Positions 11,232-25,100 of a stretch of DNA of 64,000 bases are shown here, one piece after another (within the stretch, counting starts at the first letter, position 1; every line of letters starts with the position of its first letter). The notes below the pieces were generated by a model. That model was not told the DNA's origin and made no database searches. It saw only the letters and a program-made list of their open reading frames with translations. Both the position numbers and the translations under genes were made by a program. The stretch spans positions 2,091,644 to 2,155,643 of the forward strand of contig MU006217.1 of assembly GCA_010093685.1 (NCBI GenBank), read 5' to 3'. This DNA is from Ophiobolus disseminans (lineage: Eukaryota > Ascomycota > Dothideomycetes > Pleosporales > Phaeosphaeriaceae).

Positions 11232-12073
11232 TCAGTTGACGCGAATATTAAGCCGAGCCGCGGAGATTTTGAGTCCTCCCAATCCCATCTTCATCAGCCA
11301 TGCACGCACTTGATCATCATTCACCCTTCCCTGAGAAACTCTAGTGGCCGGCATCCACTGTTCTTTCTCACTCGCGCGGACTTGGATAAACAACTCAGGT
11401 CGAATACTCATCACAAGGTGTGCGCTTGTAATCGTTGTCTGGAGAGCTGTCTGCCAACGAACGGTTTTGATGGCCGAGAAGATACCATTTAGCAAGGTGA
11501 CAACAGCCTGCTTGCCATTCTCGCCCTCGACGAAGAAGCGGACCCTACACTTTGAATTAGAGCGCGCGAGGCGCATCAGCGCCAGAGTCTCGACAGTATG
11601 AACGCCCTTGGGGATGATGACTCTGAATGGGCCGGTCAACGTGTGTCCTTCGAAGAGTTTGAGATCGATGTCTCCCAAGCGGTCGGTGTAGCGAGTCCGG
11701 GCAATGACGTGAGCGGCTCTTCTTGACGGAGTGGAATGACCTCAGCGCGCAATTGTCGACAAACTTGCGTGATACCCAATGTCCATCGCTTTGGAACGGC
11801 CCAGTTATAAGTAGGTGGCGACGTGGGAAGCGGAGGCGCGCGGACTTCGATCGAGATATCGTTCGGCTGGAGAACGAAAAGGTAGATGCGATTGCGCAAC
11901 TCTTGAAGCACATGATGTCAGCTCTATGGTTGATTGCGGTCGGTGATTAATTCACCTCCAGGAAGGCTCAGCAGACCAGAGTTCATGCTCCACTCTTCGC
12001 GAAATTGACGAAGGCGCTCGCGGCGGAAGGAGCTGACTTCGGTTTGTGATGAATACAGCGTAGATTCGTCCAT
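11232..12073 (-). pseudogene. ELRNRIY-family gene, copy B, one frameshift
   Basis: Exon 1 is 12073-11956 (starts MDESTLYSS, ends LLSLPG). A 54-bp intron (11902-11955) splits the Glu codon, and exon 2 begins ELRNRIYLFVLQPND, followed by ITQVCRQLRAEVIPLRQE. At about 11710-11730 the coding frame shifts; it continues as VIARTRYTDRLGDIDLKL to the stop at 11232. The C-terminal part contains RASEKEQWMPATR, shared with copy A. The splice position within the Glu codon is identical to copies C, D, E and F, which supports one family. A sequencing error is an alternative to a real frameshift. Confidence 0.68.
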
Positions 12074-12992
12074 TCCAATCTTTGCCGCGGGTATCCTGCG
12101 TTCTGGTGATCCACGGGTGATGGTTGAATTCAAGGCGGATGCGGGGTGGTGCAGGACCGGGGATGAAAGGCAGTTCAATGCGAGTGGGCACGAGTACGAA
12201 CGGCAAAGATTATGAGAGACCCTTCGAAAAGCATGACTCAACTAAGGCCCTGGGATCTTTCCCTACATCCTGTATACTCATTCTATCGATCGCCAGAACT
12301 ACGCTCCGTTTTGCCCCATTGTAACGTTGCCAGTGCTACATCGGAATTTGCACCACTTGATATCAGTCTACCATCCAGATTTCATCATCGAGATTTTTAT
12401 GATTGGTCGTTAAATTGCTCACGTGTCTAACTATGTTCTCTAGTAATTGTGACGCAAAAAGGTAAATCGCTCATGTTTGACAACGCTGACTTCGTCCGCG
12501 CGATTAGGCTATCTGAGTAAAGCTTCTAGTCTATCCGCGCTACATCCCTAGCTGGGAAGGCAAGTCAGAACGGATCGCCAAAGTCCATACTTCAAAAACA
12601 TGGTCGAGAACATGCTTAACCGATTCATTTACTTCCAGGTTCAATGGAGTTCGTGCTTTGCTAACCTCTGCTACGATTGAACATTTGACCGTGAGCACGC
12701 TTCAGCGAAGGGTGAATCAAAACGGATCGCGATCTCGGTTCCCGAAAAGCGCCGCGCCGCACGGCATTGTCAGTTCATCAACAGGACCATCGCCTACAAT
12801 CATGTTGCCCTACAAAGCGATCATTATTTCTATACCAGGCTGTCAACCTGTCCAGCTCACAACGCCGAGTTCAGCAAACAAGTCTCCGACCAACGGTTCA
12901 ATCGACGTGTCCCTACACACTCGCCACACTCCCAGCAGTCACATCAGACGTCCCTTACCATCGAACTCACACCTCTACAACGCCACTTCATT
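12074..12992. other. Intergenic between divergent copy B and the F-box pseudogene
   Basis: Divergent upstream regions of two decayed genes. No further gene seen. Confidence 0.4.
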
Positions 12993-14686
12993 ATGGATCG
13001 CCTACCACGGGAACTCGTTGACAACATCTGCAGCTTTATGCTCAAGGAAGATCTGAAGAATGTGCTCACCCTGAACGACAAATTTCGGCATGCGGCCGAA
13101 AGGTACTCGGAAGCTTTCGCTGACTACACTATCGATGAGGACAATTCTCAGAAGTTCATCGCGCTTTACTCTGGTCGCCGTCTTCCATATCTGCGCGAAG
13201 TGAGGTTCAAGCCAACTATTCCTCTACTTGTCTATGATTATGAAAAGCATTCTTGTCGAGGAAGTCTGGGAGAACTTCGGCAGCGACACGAATCTTTCAC
13301 CCGTCAGATTGCGTATCTCTTCACTATACTCAAGAAGGTCGAGGATTAGGCCAAAGTAATAAATATTTTGGGCAGGTATCGGCTGTCCATACATAGTCCG
13401 ACGAGGATACTTGACGACATATTCTACACTGCCTGTCTTCATCATCACTACGTCAGCTGGCGTGTTCATCTTCTCGATCCTGAAAGACTACCGCACATCA
13501 CATCCGTCCATTCCCTCGAGGTTCACAATAACGAAGACGACTATCCTCATTGGCAAGCAGAGTTCAAACTCGATTATCGGATCATTATCGATTTAGCAAC
13601 GAAGCTGCCAAACCTATACTTTCTAAGATTTCAGATAGGTGGGCATGAGTGGCATCAGGAATATGCCGAGGAGGACCCCCAGACTTGTTACGAACATGAC
13701 TGGGAAGGACCACGTCGCGATTCGAGACACGACTTTGCGACGGCGGTTTTGTCCTGCAAAGACCAACTTCCGAGTTCGTTGAGACGAGCAGACTTGGACT
13801 TTTTGAGTCCACTACTTCGTTCGATTGACATTCACCAAACCCAGCACTTGCCCAATCTTGTGAGCCCCGCTCCAAAGGATCCCTTCAGCTCGTGCCTCGG
13901 TGTTTTATTGGGTAACCTGCGCCAGCTACGTCTACGCGGTGTTTTGGATGACAGCTTATTCTGGTCGGACAACGACGGAGCGGGCTTTGAACTTAACCTG
14001 GAAATACTGGAAGTCATGTTTCATATAGCCCGTCCAGATGGAAAGTAGTACTATCATGGGCCTGGAGGAGAAGGTGGTAATGTGGATGGGTTTGAGGTCA
14101 ATGATACACACTATCCTCCATTCGAGACGACAGCAAAAGATGAGGACATGGATGATGTACGGGACGAAAGATGGGCTGTTTGCAAGAATTATTGCAACTC
14201 GCGTTTCCGGATTACACCACATCAGGAGAACATCAGACCTTTGCTGGAGGGCTTTGCCAGGAATGCCATGAATATGCATTCATTGAAAGAAGCCATGATC
14301 TGGACAGCGCTAAGTTGGTGTCCAAATACGGAAGACTCTGATGATGATCTTTACAGCTATGATATCGCTATCGAAGCTGATCTAGCCTGGGGTATCGCCT
14401 ATTACGAGCCGGGTAGCCTCAAAGCTTTAGAGCATGGAACATGTCCGTCGGTCAGTTGTGGTGGATGGTCTCCCAGTGGCGTCCCGATGCACAGCTTCGT
14501 GACGCGTTTCGGCGAATCGGGCATGCTAAGCACGGCAACAAGCTGACTGAGCTGTGGACCGAAGATCTCAACCGTGGAGGCTCACGTGAGTATCGGGACG
14601 ATTTTTTCGAGGACTTCATGTTTACGAATGACCCTGGTCGTATTCCGCATTCTTGTCAAGCTGGGCAAAACGATGCAAGGATATAA
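12993..14686 (+). pseudogene. F-box protein pseudogene
   Basis: F-box proteins recruit substrates to SCF ubiquitin ligases. The start MDRLPRELVDNICSFM matches the F-box helix, and the intronless frame reads FTRQIAYLFTILKKVED, GRYRLSIHSP and HHHYVSWRVHLLDPERLP in the order usual for a fungal F-box family of about 500-600 residues. It is interrupted by TAG at 13347 and TAG at 14046 without change of frame. A frameshift follows near 14430-14460, after which the family C-terminus (LWWMVSQWRPDAQLRDAFR) continues in another frame to 14686. Both stops could come from CAG. The spacing around the first stop fits homologues without an intron, so it is not a splice artefact. Confidence 0.8.
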
Positions 14687-14898
14687 TTGACATGTTGACC
14701 TACATGTACCATGGTATTCGGGAACTCAAAGCTCTGGGACCGATGCGACTACTTTGGCAACGTGTAGTATTGAATACCCTGATTTGGAAATGTATCATGC
14801 TCCGAGACCAGTAAAAGTAGCTCCAAGTCCTCGAACGCTATCGAGCCTCCATTCGCCGCAAATCACTTCAGCTTCTTCCTTGTGCCTCCGTACCTCGC

Positions 14899-15726
14899 CT
14901 ATTCACGGCACGCAATCCTAACAGATCTCAGATCCAGAGCCAAGCCCAAACCCACATGTGAGTGCCATTTCATCACAGCGTCCCTATCCTCGAGCTCACC
15001 TCCAAACTTCTCCATCCACTGCTTAATACCGTGCAGCGACCCGCATGGCATCCAAGACTCTTTCGCATGAGAATGCACGACCATGGTCAAATTCAGGTCC
15101 CAGGTCCCATCCGAACGATACCCTGGCTTCGTTACAATGAAGTCCGCGACGTTCGCTTGCCAGTACATGTCCCAGGAGTCCTGGTCTTCGGGCGAGAGCA
15201 GTCGATCAATCGCGTACCAAACATATGAACATTGGCACTCGTCCGTCAGAACCGTAATCTGGAGATCGGGGTTGTCGGCTTTTACTTGGAAAATGGGCCG
15301 GATGCTGAGCTTCCAGACTCGAGAAAGCGGTTTGCGCAAATCGATGTGGAGGGAGTTGATTGACGTTGCGAGGTCCAGTCCAGAGGTGTTGTTGTAAGCT
15401 TTTAGGTCGTGGAAGTTGACACAGCTGTTAAGCATGTTCTTGTGCAGGGGCAGGACTTCCTTGCGTAGTTGCCGACTGGGAGAGGCTGAGAAACAGTTGC
15501 TTGGTGTTGGCCCACGGGATGGAGTTTGGCTGTGAGGGCTTGTGCGTCAAAACACATGCTTGGCTTTCGCTGACCCGGTAACAAAGTCGTAGATGCGATT
15601 GCGCAGTTCTGGAGTGGAAGCATTAGCAGATTGATCGGTGGTTGTCCGAGTCTCATACTTACCGCCCGGTAACGGGAGAAGGCGACTGCTAGAACTTGTC
15701 TGCTGTTGTACCTCGGGTACAGACAT
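14899..15726 (-). pseudogene. ELRNRIY-family gene, copy C, single nonsense
   Basis: Exon 1 is 15726-15663 (MSVPEVQQQT...LLPLPG) and exon 2 is 15608-14899, joined by a 54-bp intron (15609-15662) that splits the Glu codon of ELRNRIYDFV. The only lesion is TGA at 15547-15549, which would be Arg if CGA. After it the same frame reads SRQLRKEVLPLHKN and the family C-terminal part (HSHAKESWMPCGSL). About 257 codons in all. With one base change the gene would be open, so this is a recent loss or a polymorphic null allele. Confidence 0.72.
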
Positions 15727-16199
15727 GTTGACGAAACTGTTGAAGTGGCGGTGATGTGTGTGCTATTGTGAGGTATTGGAAGTATGTTATGTTAGTTGGA
15801 GCTAGTGTAGTGGAGCTGAGTCAGCAGCCAATATGCCCTCCGCATGAAAGATCCGAAGTGAAGGCCAAACTGCAAACGAGACCCGTTGAAGCCGAGACAC
15901 TTGAGATAGAAACGATATCAACAAGAACCGACTGCATACTCCATCGATTGTATTCATTCGCACTCGTTACAGTCATACTCGTAGCAGTCATTGAAGAGAA
16001 ACGTAAAGGATCCTCGATCTCAGAAAGAAAAATAAAGAAAAATAAGACGACAAGCATACAAGTACAAAACTCAGCCCGCATGTACCAAATGTCCGGCGAA
16101 CCAGGAAAGAAATGCAGTGGTATAAAGCGTCCCGCCCAACCAAAACGCCCGTTCAATGAAGAACACCTAGTCCATGTATGCATCCAACTCCAATCAAAG
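15727..16199. other. Intergenic
   Basis: Upstream region of copy C and 3' flank of the giant gene. No gene seen. Confidence 0.45.
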
Positions 16200-19100
16200 T
16201 TACCCAATCCGCTTCTTCAAGCCGCCAAACAAACTCTTCAATCCACCCGACTCCTCTTTCTTCTTGGAACTTCTGTGAGTCCCACTGCTCTTGCGCTCAG
16301 TCTCGCTCCGCCGCGCCCGAGGTCGCTCTTCGTCGTGGCCTCGGGTGCGCGGGCGATCAGACTCAATTCGTCGACTGACTGGCCGCTCTTTCTCCGTGAC
16401 AGTGATACGTCGGCTTCTGGGTTGCTCATCTGCGCCGGTTGCACGCTTGCTGCGACGACGTTCGCGACGCTCGGCAGAGGATGTAGAGGCAACGCCAAGT
16501 TCAGCCGCAGCGTCGTCCATAGGCTCAAATGACCTAAGCACGGGTTCTGGTTCAGGCTCGGGATCGGGCTCGAAAGGCTCAGGTGGTGGTGGAGGCACTT
16601 CATCCATCTGGGGGATAAGCGAGACACCACCGTCTCGACCACCAGACATTTCGTGCTCTCTATGACGTGCAGCCCTCCGCCTTTCCTTTTGCCTGTAGTA
16701 CTCCTCTTCTTCAGCAGCATTCTTGAACCGGCGTTGACCATGTGATTGCCGTCGGCTGCGGTGTGGTCGCTCAACACGATCGCGGCTCTCGTTCGAAGAC
16801 TGGTGGCTGCTACTGGGTCGATCCCCCTCCTTCCGTATTGCTCGAGCCGGCGACTCCGGTATATCAATCGGATCAGAGCGTACTCTAGCCACCGTTTTTG
16901 CTGTTTTGGTAGGTGTCGTTACGGGATCTGTCTTTGAACGGCCAAACAACGAGAGGCCACCAAGGATACTGTTTCGTTTTGTTGTAGGAGGAGGCTGCTC
17001 TCGAGTGCTCATGCGTCTGCGTGGTGCGCTACGGGGTGGAGACTCGACAGTCACCGGTGGTGGAGGAGGGGTGATAGATCGTGGAGGTACGACTTCATCG
17101 TCCTCTTCGAATGCACGGCGAGCGGCATCTCGGGGAGGTTCTCGAGGAACCTCGCGGGGCGATTGTACAGACTCTCTCTTCGGCCGTGATCCCGTTAGTT
17201 TCTCCTTCTCTCGCTCTGCTCTTCGCTGGCGTCGCAGGCGTTTGACTTCTTCTTCATCGCGTTCAGCTTGGTCCGCTCGTTCGCGCTCTTGGCGCCGCGC
17301 CTCTTTCTCAGCCTCGTGCCTCTTCCGTCGCTCTTCGTGTCGTATACGTCTCTCCTCTTCCTCTTTGGCTATCCTGGCTTCCTCCTTCTGCCTGCGACGT
17401 TCTGTTTCGCCTTTCAAGCGCTCGTCCTCTGCCAACTTGGCGGCACGGCGACGCTCTCGACGCTCTTGTTGCTTCGCGTCTTCTTCTTCTCGAAGCCTAG
17501 TAGCCTCTTCAACTTCTAGTCGTTCCCGTTCCGCACGCCGCTCATGTCGCTTTCGCCTCTCAGCATCCTGCTCCATATCCTCCAAAGTTCGGCGCTTGGT
17601 ATGCTTATCTTCACCCCTGCTCTCCCGGTGACGATGTGACCGATGCTCAGCATACATTCGCTCTTTGCTGCTGTTACTGTTCTCGTTGCCTACTTCACGC
17701 AGTCGCTCTTTGCCCCTTGTTGCGTCACGCTCGGTAATGCTGTCGCGTCGCTTGGTTTTTGTCGCTCCAGCGAGCTTCGTAGCGGCGAAAACGCCAGCCA
17801 ACCCGCTTAGGGCTGGTCGCTCCTTTGTACTTGCTTCACTTTCACGCCGACGATCTGAAGGGCGTTTGCTGTCACGGTGTGAGTGACGTCGTCGTTGCTT
17901 CTCTCTTGCCATCGGTTCTGCTGCAGGTCCGTCAACTATGGCAAAATCTCGTTCTTTAGGAATTGTGTCATCGACAACAGCGTCTGGTGCTGGAGGGTCC
18001 ACTGAAGCGATTATGGGATCCTGCGCCTCGATCGACCGGTCTACCGGGGTTTCCTCAACCATGGGACTGACGGGAGCATCTTGTGGTGCCTCTGCGTTGG
18101 CAATTCCTGGTTCAGCAAGCGCCACAACCTCGGGTTCCGCAGGAGTCGCTGCTTCGAGAGGCATATCTGCTACTACTTCTGCCGCGGAAGGAGCTTCGGC
18201 TGGTGGCTCTGGAATTGTCTTTGGCTCGCCCGCTTCTACATGTGCTTCTAGAGCTAGAGACTCTGTCGTCACTGCTTCCGGTTCAGCTTCTGCGACTTCT
18301 TGAGCAGGCTCTTGCTCAGGTTGCGCTTCTGCGACTTCGGCTACAGCTTCAACGATGGGCTCCCCAACAACCACCTCTTCGACGGCAGGCTCTTCGATGG
18401 TTGGCTCTTCGATGACTAGCTCCTCGACGATAGGCTCTTCGGTGGCAGGCTCTTCAGTGGCAGGCTCTTCGGTGGCAGGCTCTTCGGTGGCAGGCTCTTC
18501 GGTGGCAGGCTCTTCGGTGGCAGGCTCTTCGGTGGCAGTTTCTTCGGCGGCAGGCTCCTCTATAACGATGTCTTCGACAGTGGCTTCTTCGACAGCAGTC
18601 TCCTCGACAACCGGCTCTTCAACAGCGGCTTCTTCGGCGACAGGCTCTTCAGCAGCAGGTGTAGGCTCTGCGACAGCGCGCTCTTCAACGGCAGACTCGT
18701 CGGCAGGGGGCGCTTCGATGGCGGCTTCTTCGGCGACAGGCTCCTCCACAACAGACTCTTCGACCGCAGGCGCAGGCTCTTCAACGACAGGCTCTTCGCT
18801 TTCCGTCGACTTATCTTCTACCGTCTCTGAAGCTGCTTTTGCAGGCTGAGACTCTTCCGTTGCAGCATCCACGTCTTCCGGTTTGGGCGTTTCTGGCTCC
18901 ACCTCTTCCAACCCCTCGATTGTCGTCGGCTCAGGGTCTGCTATGGATTGTTCGGGCGCACCTTCGTCGTTTGGCGGGTCTTCCAAAGCCTTCTCCTCCT
19001 TGACTACTTCTGGCTCGGGTGCATCAATGTTTCCCGGTTCTTCGGGAAGCGATGCCTCGCCGACCTCTTCTGGTGCTGGCGTGGCATCATCCTCTTGGGG

Positions 19101-22100
19101 TTGCGGGGCTGATGGCGCTGCGCTATCTTCTTCTGGGGCTGGTACTGGAACGTCGGTAGTCTCTTCGCTACCGCTACCAGGAGCAGCGTCACCCACAGGC
19201 TCAGCTTCGGCACATTCAGCGACGGGCTCAGGTTCTTGAGAGACAGTTGCATCGGCTTCTGGAGCCGGAGGCGCTTGCTCGGTCTCCATTGAAGCGGGTT
19301 CCGCGTTGGCTTCCTCGGGAACATCAGTGCTTCCGCCGTCTACTGTAACATCCTCGGGAACCTCCTGGGTTTCTCCTTTGACGTCGTTGCTGGCTTCAGT
19401 ATCCTCCGACGGTGGTTCTTCTTGCGCTTCCTGCACCTGAGCCTCATCACCTCCATCCTCCTGGCTCTCTTCTGATGCTGCGACCGCGATTGATGGTGTC
19501 TCTGGTTCTTCTGGTGCTTGGTCTGCAGCAGGCGGTTCCTCCGGTGTTTGAACGTCCGCAAAAGCACTCTCCTCTAAACTTGCCTCCACCACATTCGCTG
19601 CGTCCAGGGCGTCAGGTTCGTCCCCTTCGGTCGCTTCTGCAGCTGGGGTCTTATCGAATGTAGCTGAAACCTCCTCTCCTTTAACACCAACCGGGACCGG
19701 CGACGCGGCACCCTCGTCGACATGCGTGCCATCTTGAACAGCACTAACGTCGGCCGATGATCCGTCCTGAATCAATGAGGATGCACTTGACCCATCGTCA
19801 GACTCGATTTCGGACTCCGCAGGGACCACCTCAGGTGGGTCAATCACAGGCTCAAGATCTTTAATTTCGACATCTTCCCTAGCTTCGGGTTGCTCTACAG
19901 CTAATTCTGCTGTCGTAGCCGAGCTTGCATCATCGTGGGTTGTTGCATTCACCGACTCGGTCTCGAGCGCATCTGATGTGTCCACAGACTCCTGCGAACT
20001 ATCCAGTTCCGGCACCATAGACTCTTCTTCATCATCTTCAGCAGCTACAACAGCAGCATCGTCGGCCTCTTCCTCCTTGTGATCGTCATTTGGTGAGTCC
20101 ACCGTCTCCGCCACTGGTACATCAACCAGAGAAGACAGCGACGAGACCTCGGAGCCAGAGCTGGCTTCCTCGTCAGAGTGGTTATCCGATTCATGGTCTT
20201 CATCGTCCTGAGTAGGGGCTAGCTTTTCGGCATCAACCACCTCGACAGCCGCAGGCATTTCTTCGCCCATGGTCTGTAAGTATGTCAGACGTTGTTCATG
20301 TAGTCACAAAGATGCGCAATGGTGGAACATCGCTGGGCGAAAACTTACCTCGTTGCCTTCCAAGGCAGACGGTTCAGGTACCACGTCCTCGACTTTCACT
20401 ACGCTTTCCTCATCATTGTCGTTCTGTGTGGGTTCGGCGCTCGGTTCAGGTTCTGCGTCAGGCACTACCTCGGTGCTGCCCAATTCAACTTCTTCGCAAG
20501 GAGGTTCTCCGGCAACGACGTCTGATTTTACATCCAACTGGGATTCGCCTGCTACATCAGGTTGAACTTCCGCGCATTCGTCTTTCGAGTCCTGTTCGAG
20601 TAGTACTGTGTGGTCTTCATCGAGTTAGCTGCGATATGTCTTTGGATGGTTCATCATAATTGCGAGGACGTTGCGCAATGAATGTGAAGTAAAAAAACCA
20701 AGTGCTCGTGAGACGGGGATACCGGGAATCAGCGACGTGTGCGACGGGTCTAGCGCTGAGCAAAACCACGCATGTCGCGATTTGCGGCAGATTACGTGCA
20801 TGCATTGCAGCCCGAGGCCAACCCCAACGGAATTTCCCCACGTGACAACAAGATAGGCTGAGTGGTTGTGTGTTGGCACGAACGCATGTTGCGCGTAGTG
20901 ACCAATAAGCTGCGTGCAGGTGTCCAATCATGGTTTCTGAGCCGCAGCATTTGACGTGTCCCACCCAGCCTGATTTGGCGCATGCATCGCGCTATTGGAA
21001 CTTGCACGGAGCCATCAAGCGATTGGAATGATGACAGGGAAAACAAAAATTGATGCAAGGCTAAGGAACTTGGAAACATACCTGAGAGTGGTTTTTCTAG
21101 CGAGTCTGCGACTTCGGGCACCGTGGGTTCGGGGTGCGGCTCGCTTATGCCAGCATCATCACCACCGTCACCATTTGGCGCATTCTGCTCAACAAGAGCG
21201 CACACGTCTACCTCCGCGCTGATATCTTGATGTTGTTCGACTTCTTCTTCGGTGGTAGGCGAGCTGCTCTCGTGGTCATTTGTTGCATTAGGAGTGGTTG
21301 CAGAGACTTCTTCAGGGACGACATCATCGCTCGCCTCATGACTCGGTGACGCGATGGCGGTAACTGAATCGATAGTTTCATCAATTTCAACCACATCACT
21401 CTGGGGTGTTTCCTCTACGCTTGTCGATTCTGCAGTGAGAACGTTTTCTTCGGAAGAGTGGGTGTTGTCCGATTCGTCCACGGCGAGCTTCACAACCTCA
21501 GCCTCCTCAGATGGTGTATCCGCTTGCTCATCTCCGTTGGGTTCAATCACATCCATAGCAGAATCTGGGGCGGCGGGTGGACCAAATGATTCGCTTGTGC
21601 TTTCTTCGCTAGGCTGCACTATTTCAACGCTCCCTTCATTTTCTTTCGGGTCGGAGCTTTCGAGTTGTTGGCCTTCGGAATCTGGAACCGCAATGTCTGT
21701 ATCGAGTGTGGCCGGAGTTGCTTCTTCGGGGATATGCTGTGTCATCTCGCCGTCCTGAGACTCTGGCAGATCCTGCGTGTCGGTCTCGATGGGCTTAGGA
21801 TCTGTGATAGTGATGTCCTCGGCGTCTTCGGGTTGCGCGGGTGGTTCGTGTGGTTGCTCGTCGGTCACAGACTGAGGCCCAGCATCCTCTACTGCATCGT
21901 CGGGTGTCGCGATTTCGTTTGTATGTGCGATCTCGGATGGTTCTTGCTCTTCGGAGACGTCCTGCAGCACTGCGCTCGGCTCCTCTGGCAGACATTGTGG
22001 ACTAGTGTCATTGTTGGGAGCAGGTGTTGCTGTATCGTTGTTGCCTTCACCTGCAATTTCTATAGCGACATCGGCTACAGTTTGTTAGCATTGTAATTAT

Positions 22101-25100
22101 TGCCAGAAAGTAGTAGATATTTTAGAGGCGAGGCTTACCTGCATCTTCAGTTACGGGCTCCGCGGCTGAGCTATCGCCGACAGGCTCGCTCTCTTCAGAT
22201 ACAGGAGCACTCTCGAGAGCGACGTCGTTGACAGCGGCGCTTGCCTCATCAGTGATTGGTAGATCTGCGTCGTTCTGAGGCATTTCTGCCGGGTCTTCGA
22301 CGTTTTGAGTGATCGTAGTCTGTTCAACTTCACTCGTTGGCTCGATCTCGTGTGTAATCTCAGCGGTTTCGTCGACACCGGCTGATCCTCCATCATTGGC
22401 TTCTCCAGATGCTTCGTCATCTCCAACTGGTACTTCTTCGGGGACAACCACCGTCTCCGCTACCGGTGTGCTCTCAACCACAGCGACCAGTGGCGCGGCT
22501 CCTGCACCCTTGCCCTTCTTGCCCTTCTTCTTTTTCTTGTTCTTCTTTGAAGGACCTGAAGGCGCCCACTCGTCTTCGACGGCTGCTTCGGTGGGCTCGC
22601 TAGGTACTACTGGCTGTTCCTCAACAGTTTTATTTTCGCTAGAAGGTGGCTCTTCGGTTGCAGTGGTGTCTTCAGCTTCGGGGGCTTCTTCCGCAATCAG
22701 TGGATGCTGGTCCGAGCTTTCCACGACGTCGACTGGCTTGCCATGGCTCGTGATATCAGCGAGCGATTCTTGTATAGCCGAAGAGTTGATTTCTGGTGCG
22801 GGCTCAGGCTCCGTGGTTGAGTCCACGGGCACGGCTACTTCCTCCACAATCTGGTTTCGATCTGCTGAAGCGTCTTCCGGGTTTTGAGCGTCATCCTCAA
22901 CGGCAGAGTCCTGGTCCACTACAGGAGTAGGAGATGACTCAGCCTCGGTGGTGTGATCTGACGTTGGTGTTGGATCACTAGCTGACGATGCTTCATCAAC
23001 GGCTGCATCATCGGGGACAGGTGTTGAATCTGCAGACGCAGGTTCATTTGCAGGCGAAGGTTCCTCTTGGGCGACTTCGTCTGAAGCAGCTTCGTCCAAA
23101 ACGAGTTCAGCGGCAGCAGATTCTTCGCTCGTATTGGCTACAACCTCAACTTCTGCAGGCGCTGCTGCATCCAGAACTTCAGGTTCGTCTTGTACTTCAG
23201 GTGTCCCACTAATCACAGGCTCCTCGGCATTGGCAACTGCATCTTCTGTGGGTTGTTCCTCTTGGTCTTCTGGCTCAGCTGGCTCAGCTGGAGCTGGAGG
23301 CTTAACAACCTCCTCGGGCACTTCGCTCGACTCCGCTTCAATTTGCGCTTCGACAAGTTCTGAGGCTTCGACGATATGGCGGTCTTCCTCTAGGGTTGCT
23401 TCCACCAGTGCTGACTCGACCTCAGAATCCACAACGGTGGGCGTATCTAAGACCTCCTCTGAAACAGCCTCGGTCCCCGCGTTGACGTTGTCATCAACAC
23501 CATCGTCTGCCGGCGCGATACTAGGCTCCTCAGCTATTGTGGGGACTTCTTCGCTAGGGGGGATAGCCTCAGCAACAGTGTCCGATTCCAATGGAGGAGC
23601 ATTAGGCTCAGTCTCTCCAACACCGTCCTCTTGTGGCGGTGACGGTGGGGAAGGTGATGACGGAGCTTCGACTTCGGAGGTTTCATCTTGGTGCGGTTGA
23701 GGTTCGTGGGCAGGCTCAGACTCAGCAACAATATCAGGCTCTGCCACAGGCTCATCCGATGGGGTCAGTGCTGCCTCTGTTGGGACAACCTCACTGTCAG
23801 CTATCTCGGCGCCATCGGATGACTCAATGACATCTTCAACTGGGTCCGAAGGAGACTCATCAGCAGGTGGGGTTGCCTCCTCGACCGATGATTCGTTGCC
23901 GGTAGCCTCTACAGCCACAACATCTTCAACGGGTTGTTCCGGTGGTGCAGCTGCGTCTGCCGCGACAACACTTTGGCCTTCGGGATCTTCGCCGAGGCTG
24001 TTTGCCTCACTGATAACGGTCTCTTCTGGCTCGGGCGTGGGCTCTTCCGCTGGCGGAGGCGGCGGTGGAGAAGGTGCCGACGCCGGCTCTCCGTCAACTG
24101 GTTCATCAACTGCTTCCCCGGCCTCTGTTGACGTCTCTTCTGGCTTAGGCGTGGGTTCTTCGGCTGGTGGAGGTGGCGGAGGCGGTGGAGGAGGTGCCGA
24201 CACCGTCTCATCGACTACGTCTGTGCCCTCTGTAGAAGTTTCTTCAACGGGCGCAGGAGGAGGGGTTAGTGATGCTTCCTCACACTCCACAACTTGGGCT
24301 TCAGAGGGCGTCTCATCAGTCAGAGGAGGAGGAGGAGGAGGTGGTGGTGGTGGTGGCGTTGGAAGTCCTTCAGCAACAGCATTGATTACTTCTGGTGAAA
24401 CCTCGTCAGATTCTGCAGGAGGTGGTGGAGGTGGCGGCGGTGGCGGAGGGGCATCTTCCACGATAGTATCTTGCGCTTCCACCGGCACATCATCAGCTGG
24501 TGGGGGAGGAGGTGGTGGAGGCGGTGGTGCAGAGGGTTCTTCCGGTGCAGTCGCTTGTGCGTCTATGGGAACGTCATCGGCTGGTGAAGGCGGAGGAGCT
24601 GGTAGGGTTTCGCCGGCAACGTGACTTTCTGATGACGTTTGCTCGGATATGACGCTCTCGGTCACATCTGACTTCGCTTCCCCTTCATCGACAACGGCAA
24701 TATCCTCACTATTTGGCGACTCGCTCTTGGATCTGCTCTTCTTGCTTTTGCCTTTTTTATCTTTCTCCACCAGGTTCTTGCTGGGCTTCTTTTTCGAATC
24801 TTCTTTCACAGTAGGTTTCTCCGCGGAAGACACCGAGAGACTCGAAGAACGCCTTTCCTTCTTCTTGACCAACTTGTCAATAACTTTCTTCTTCTCCTCT
24901 TTGGGTGAAGTTGGAGCAGGAGGCGGTGGATCTCTGATGCGCACAAAAGCGTTCGGTTTGCCCTTGCCGATTAGCAGCTTCTTTTTCTTCTTGCTACCTG
25001 CAGCGTCTGCTTCTTTAGTATCAGACGCGAAATGAACAGACTTCTCAACTGGAGACTTTGGGGCCTCTTGAGCAGCCTGCTCGGACTCACCACTCTTCTC

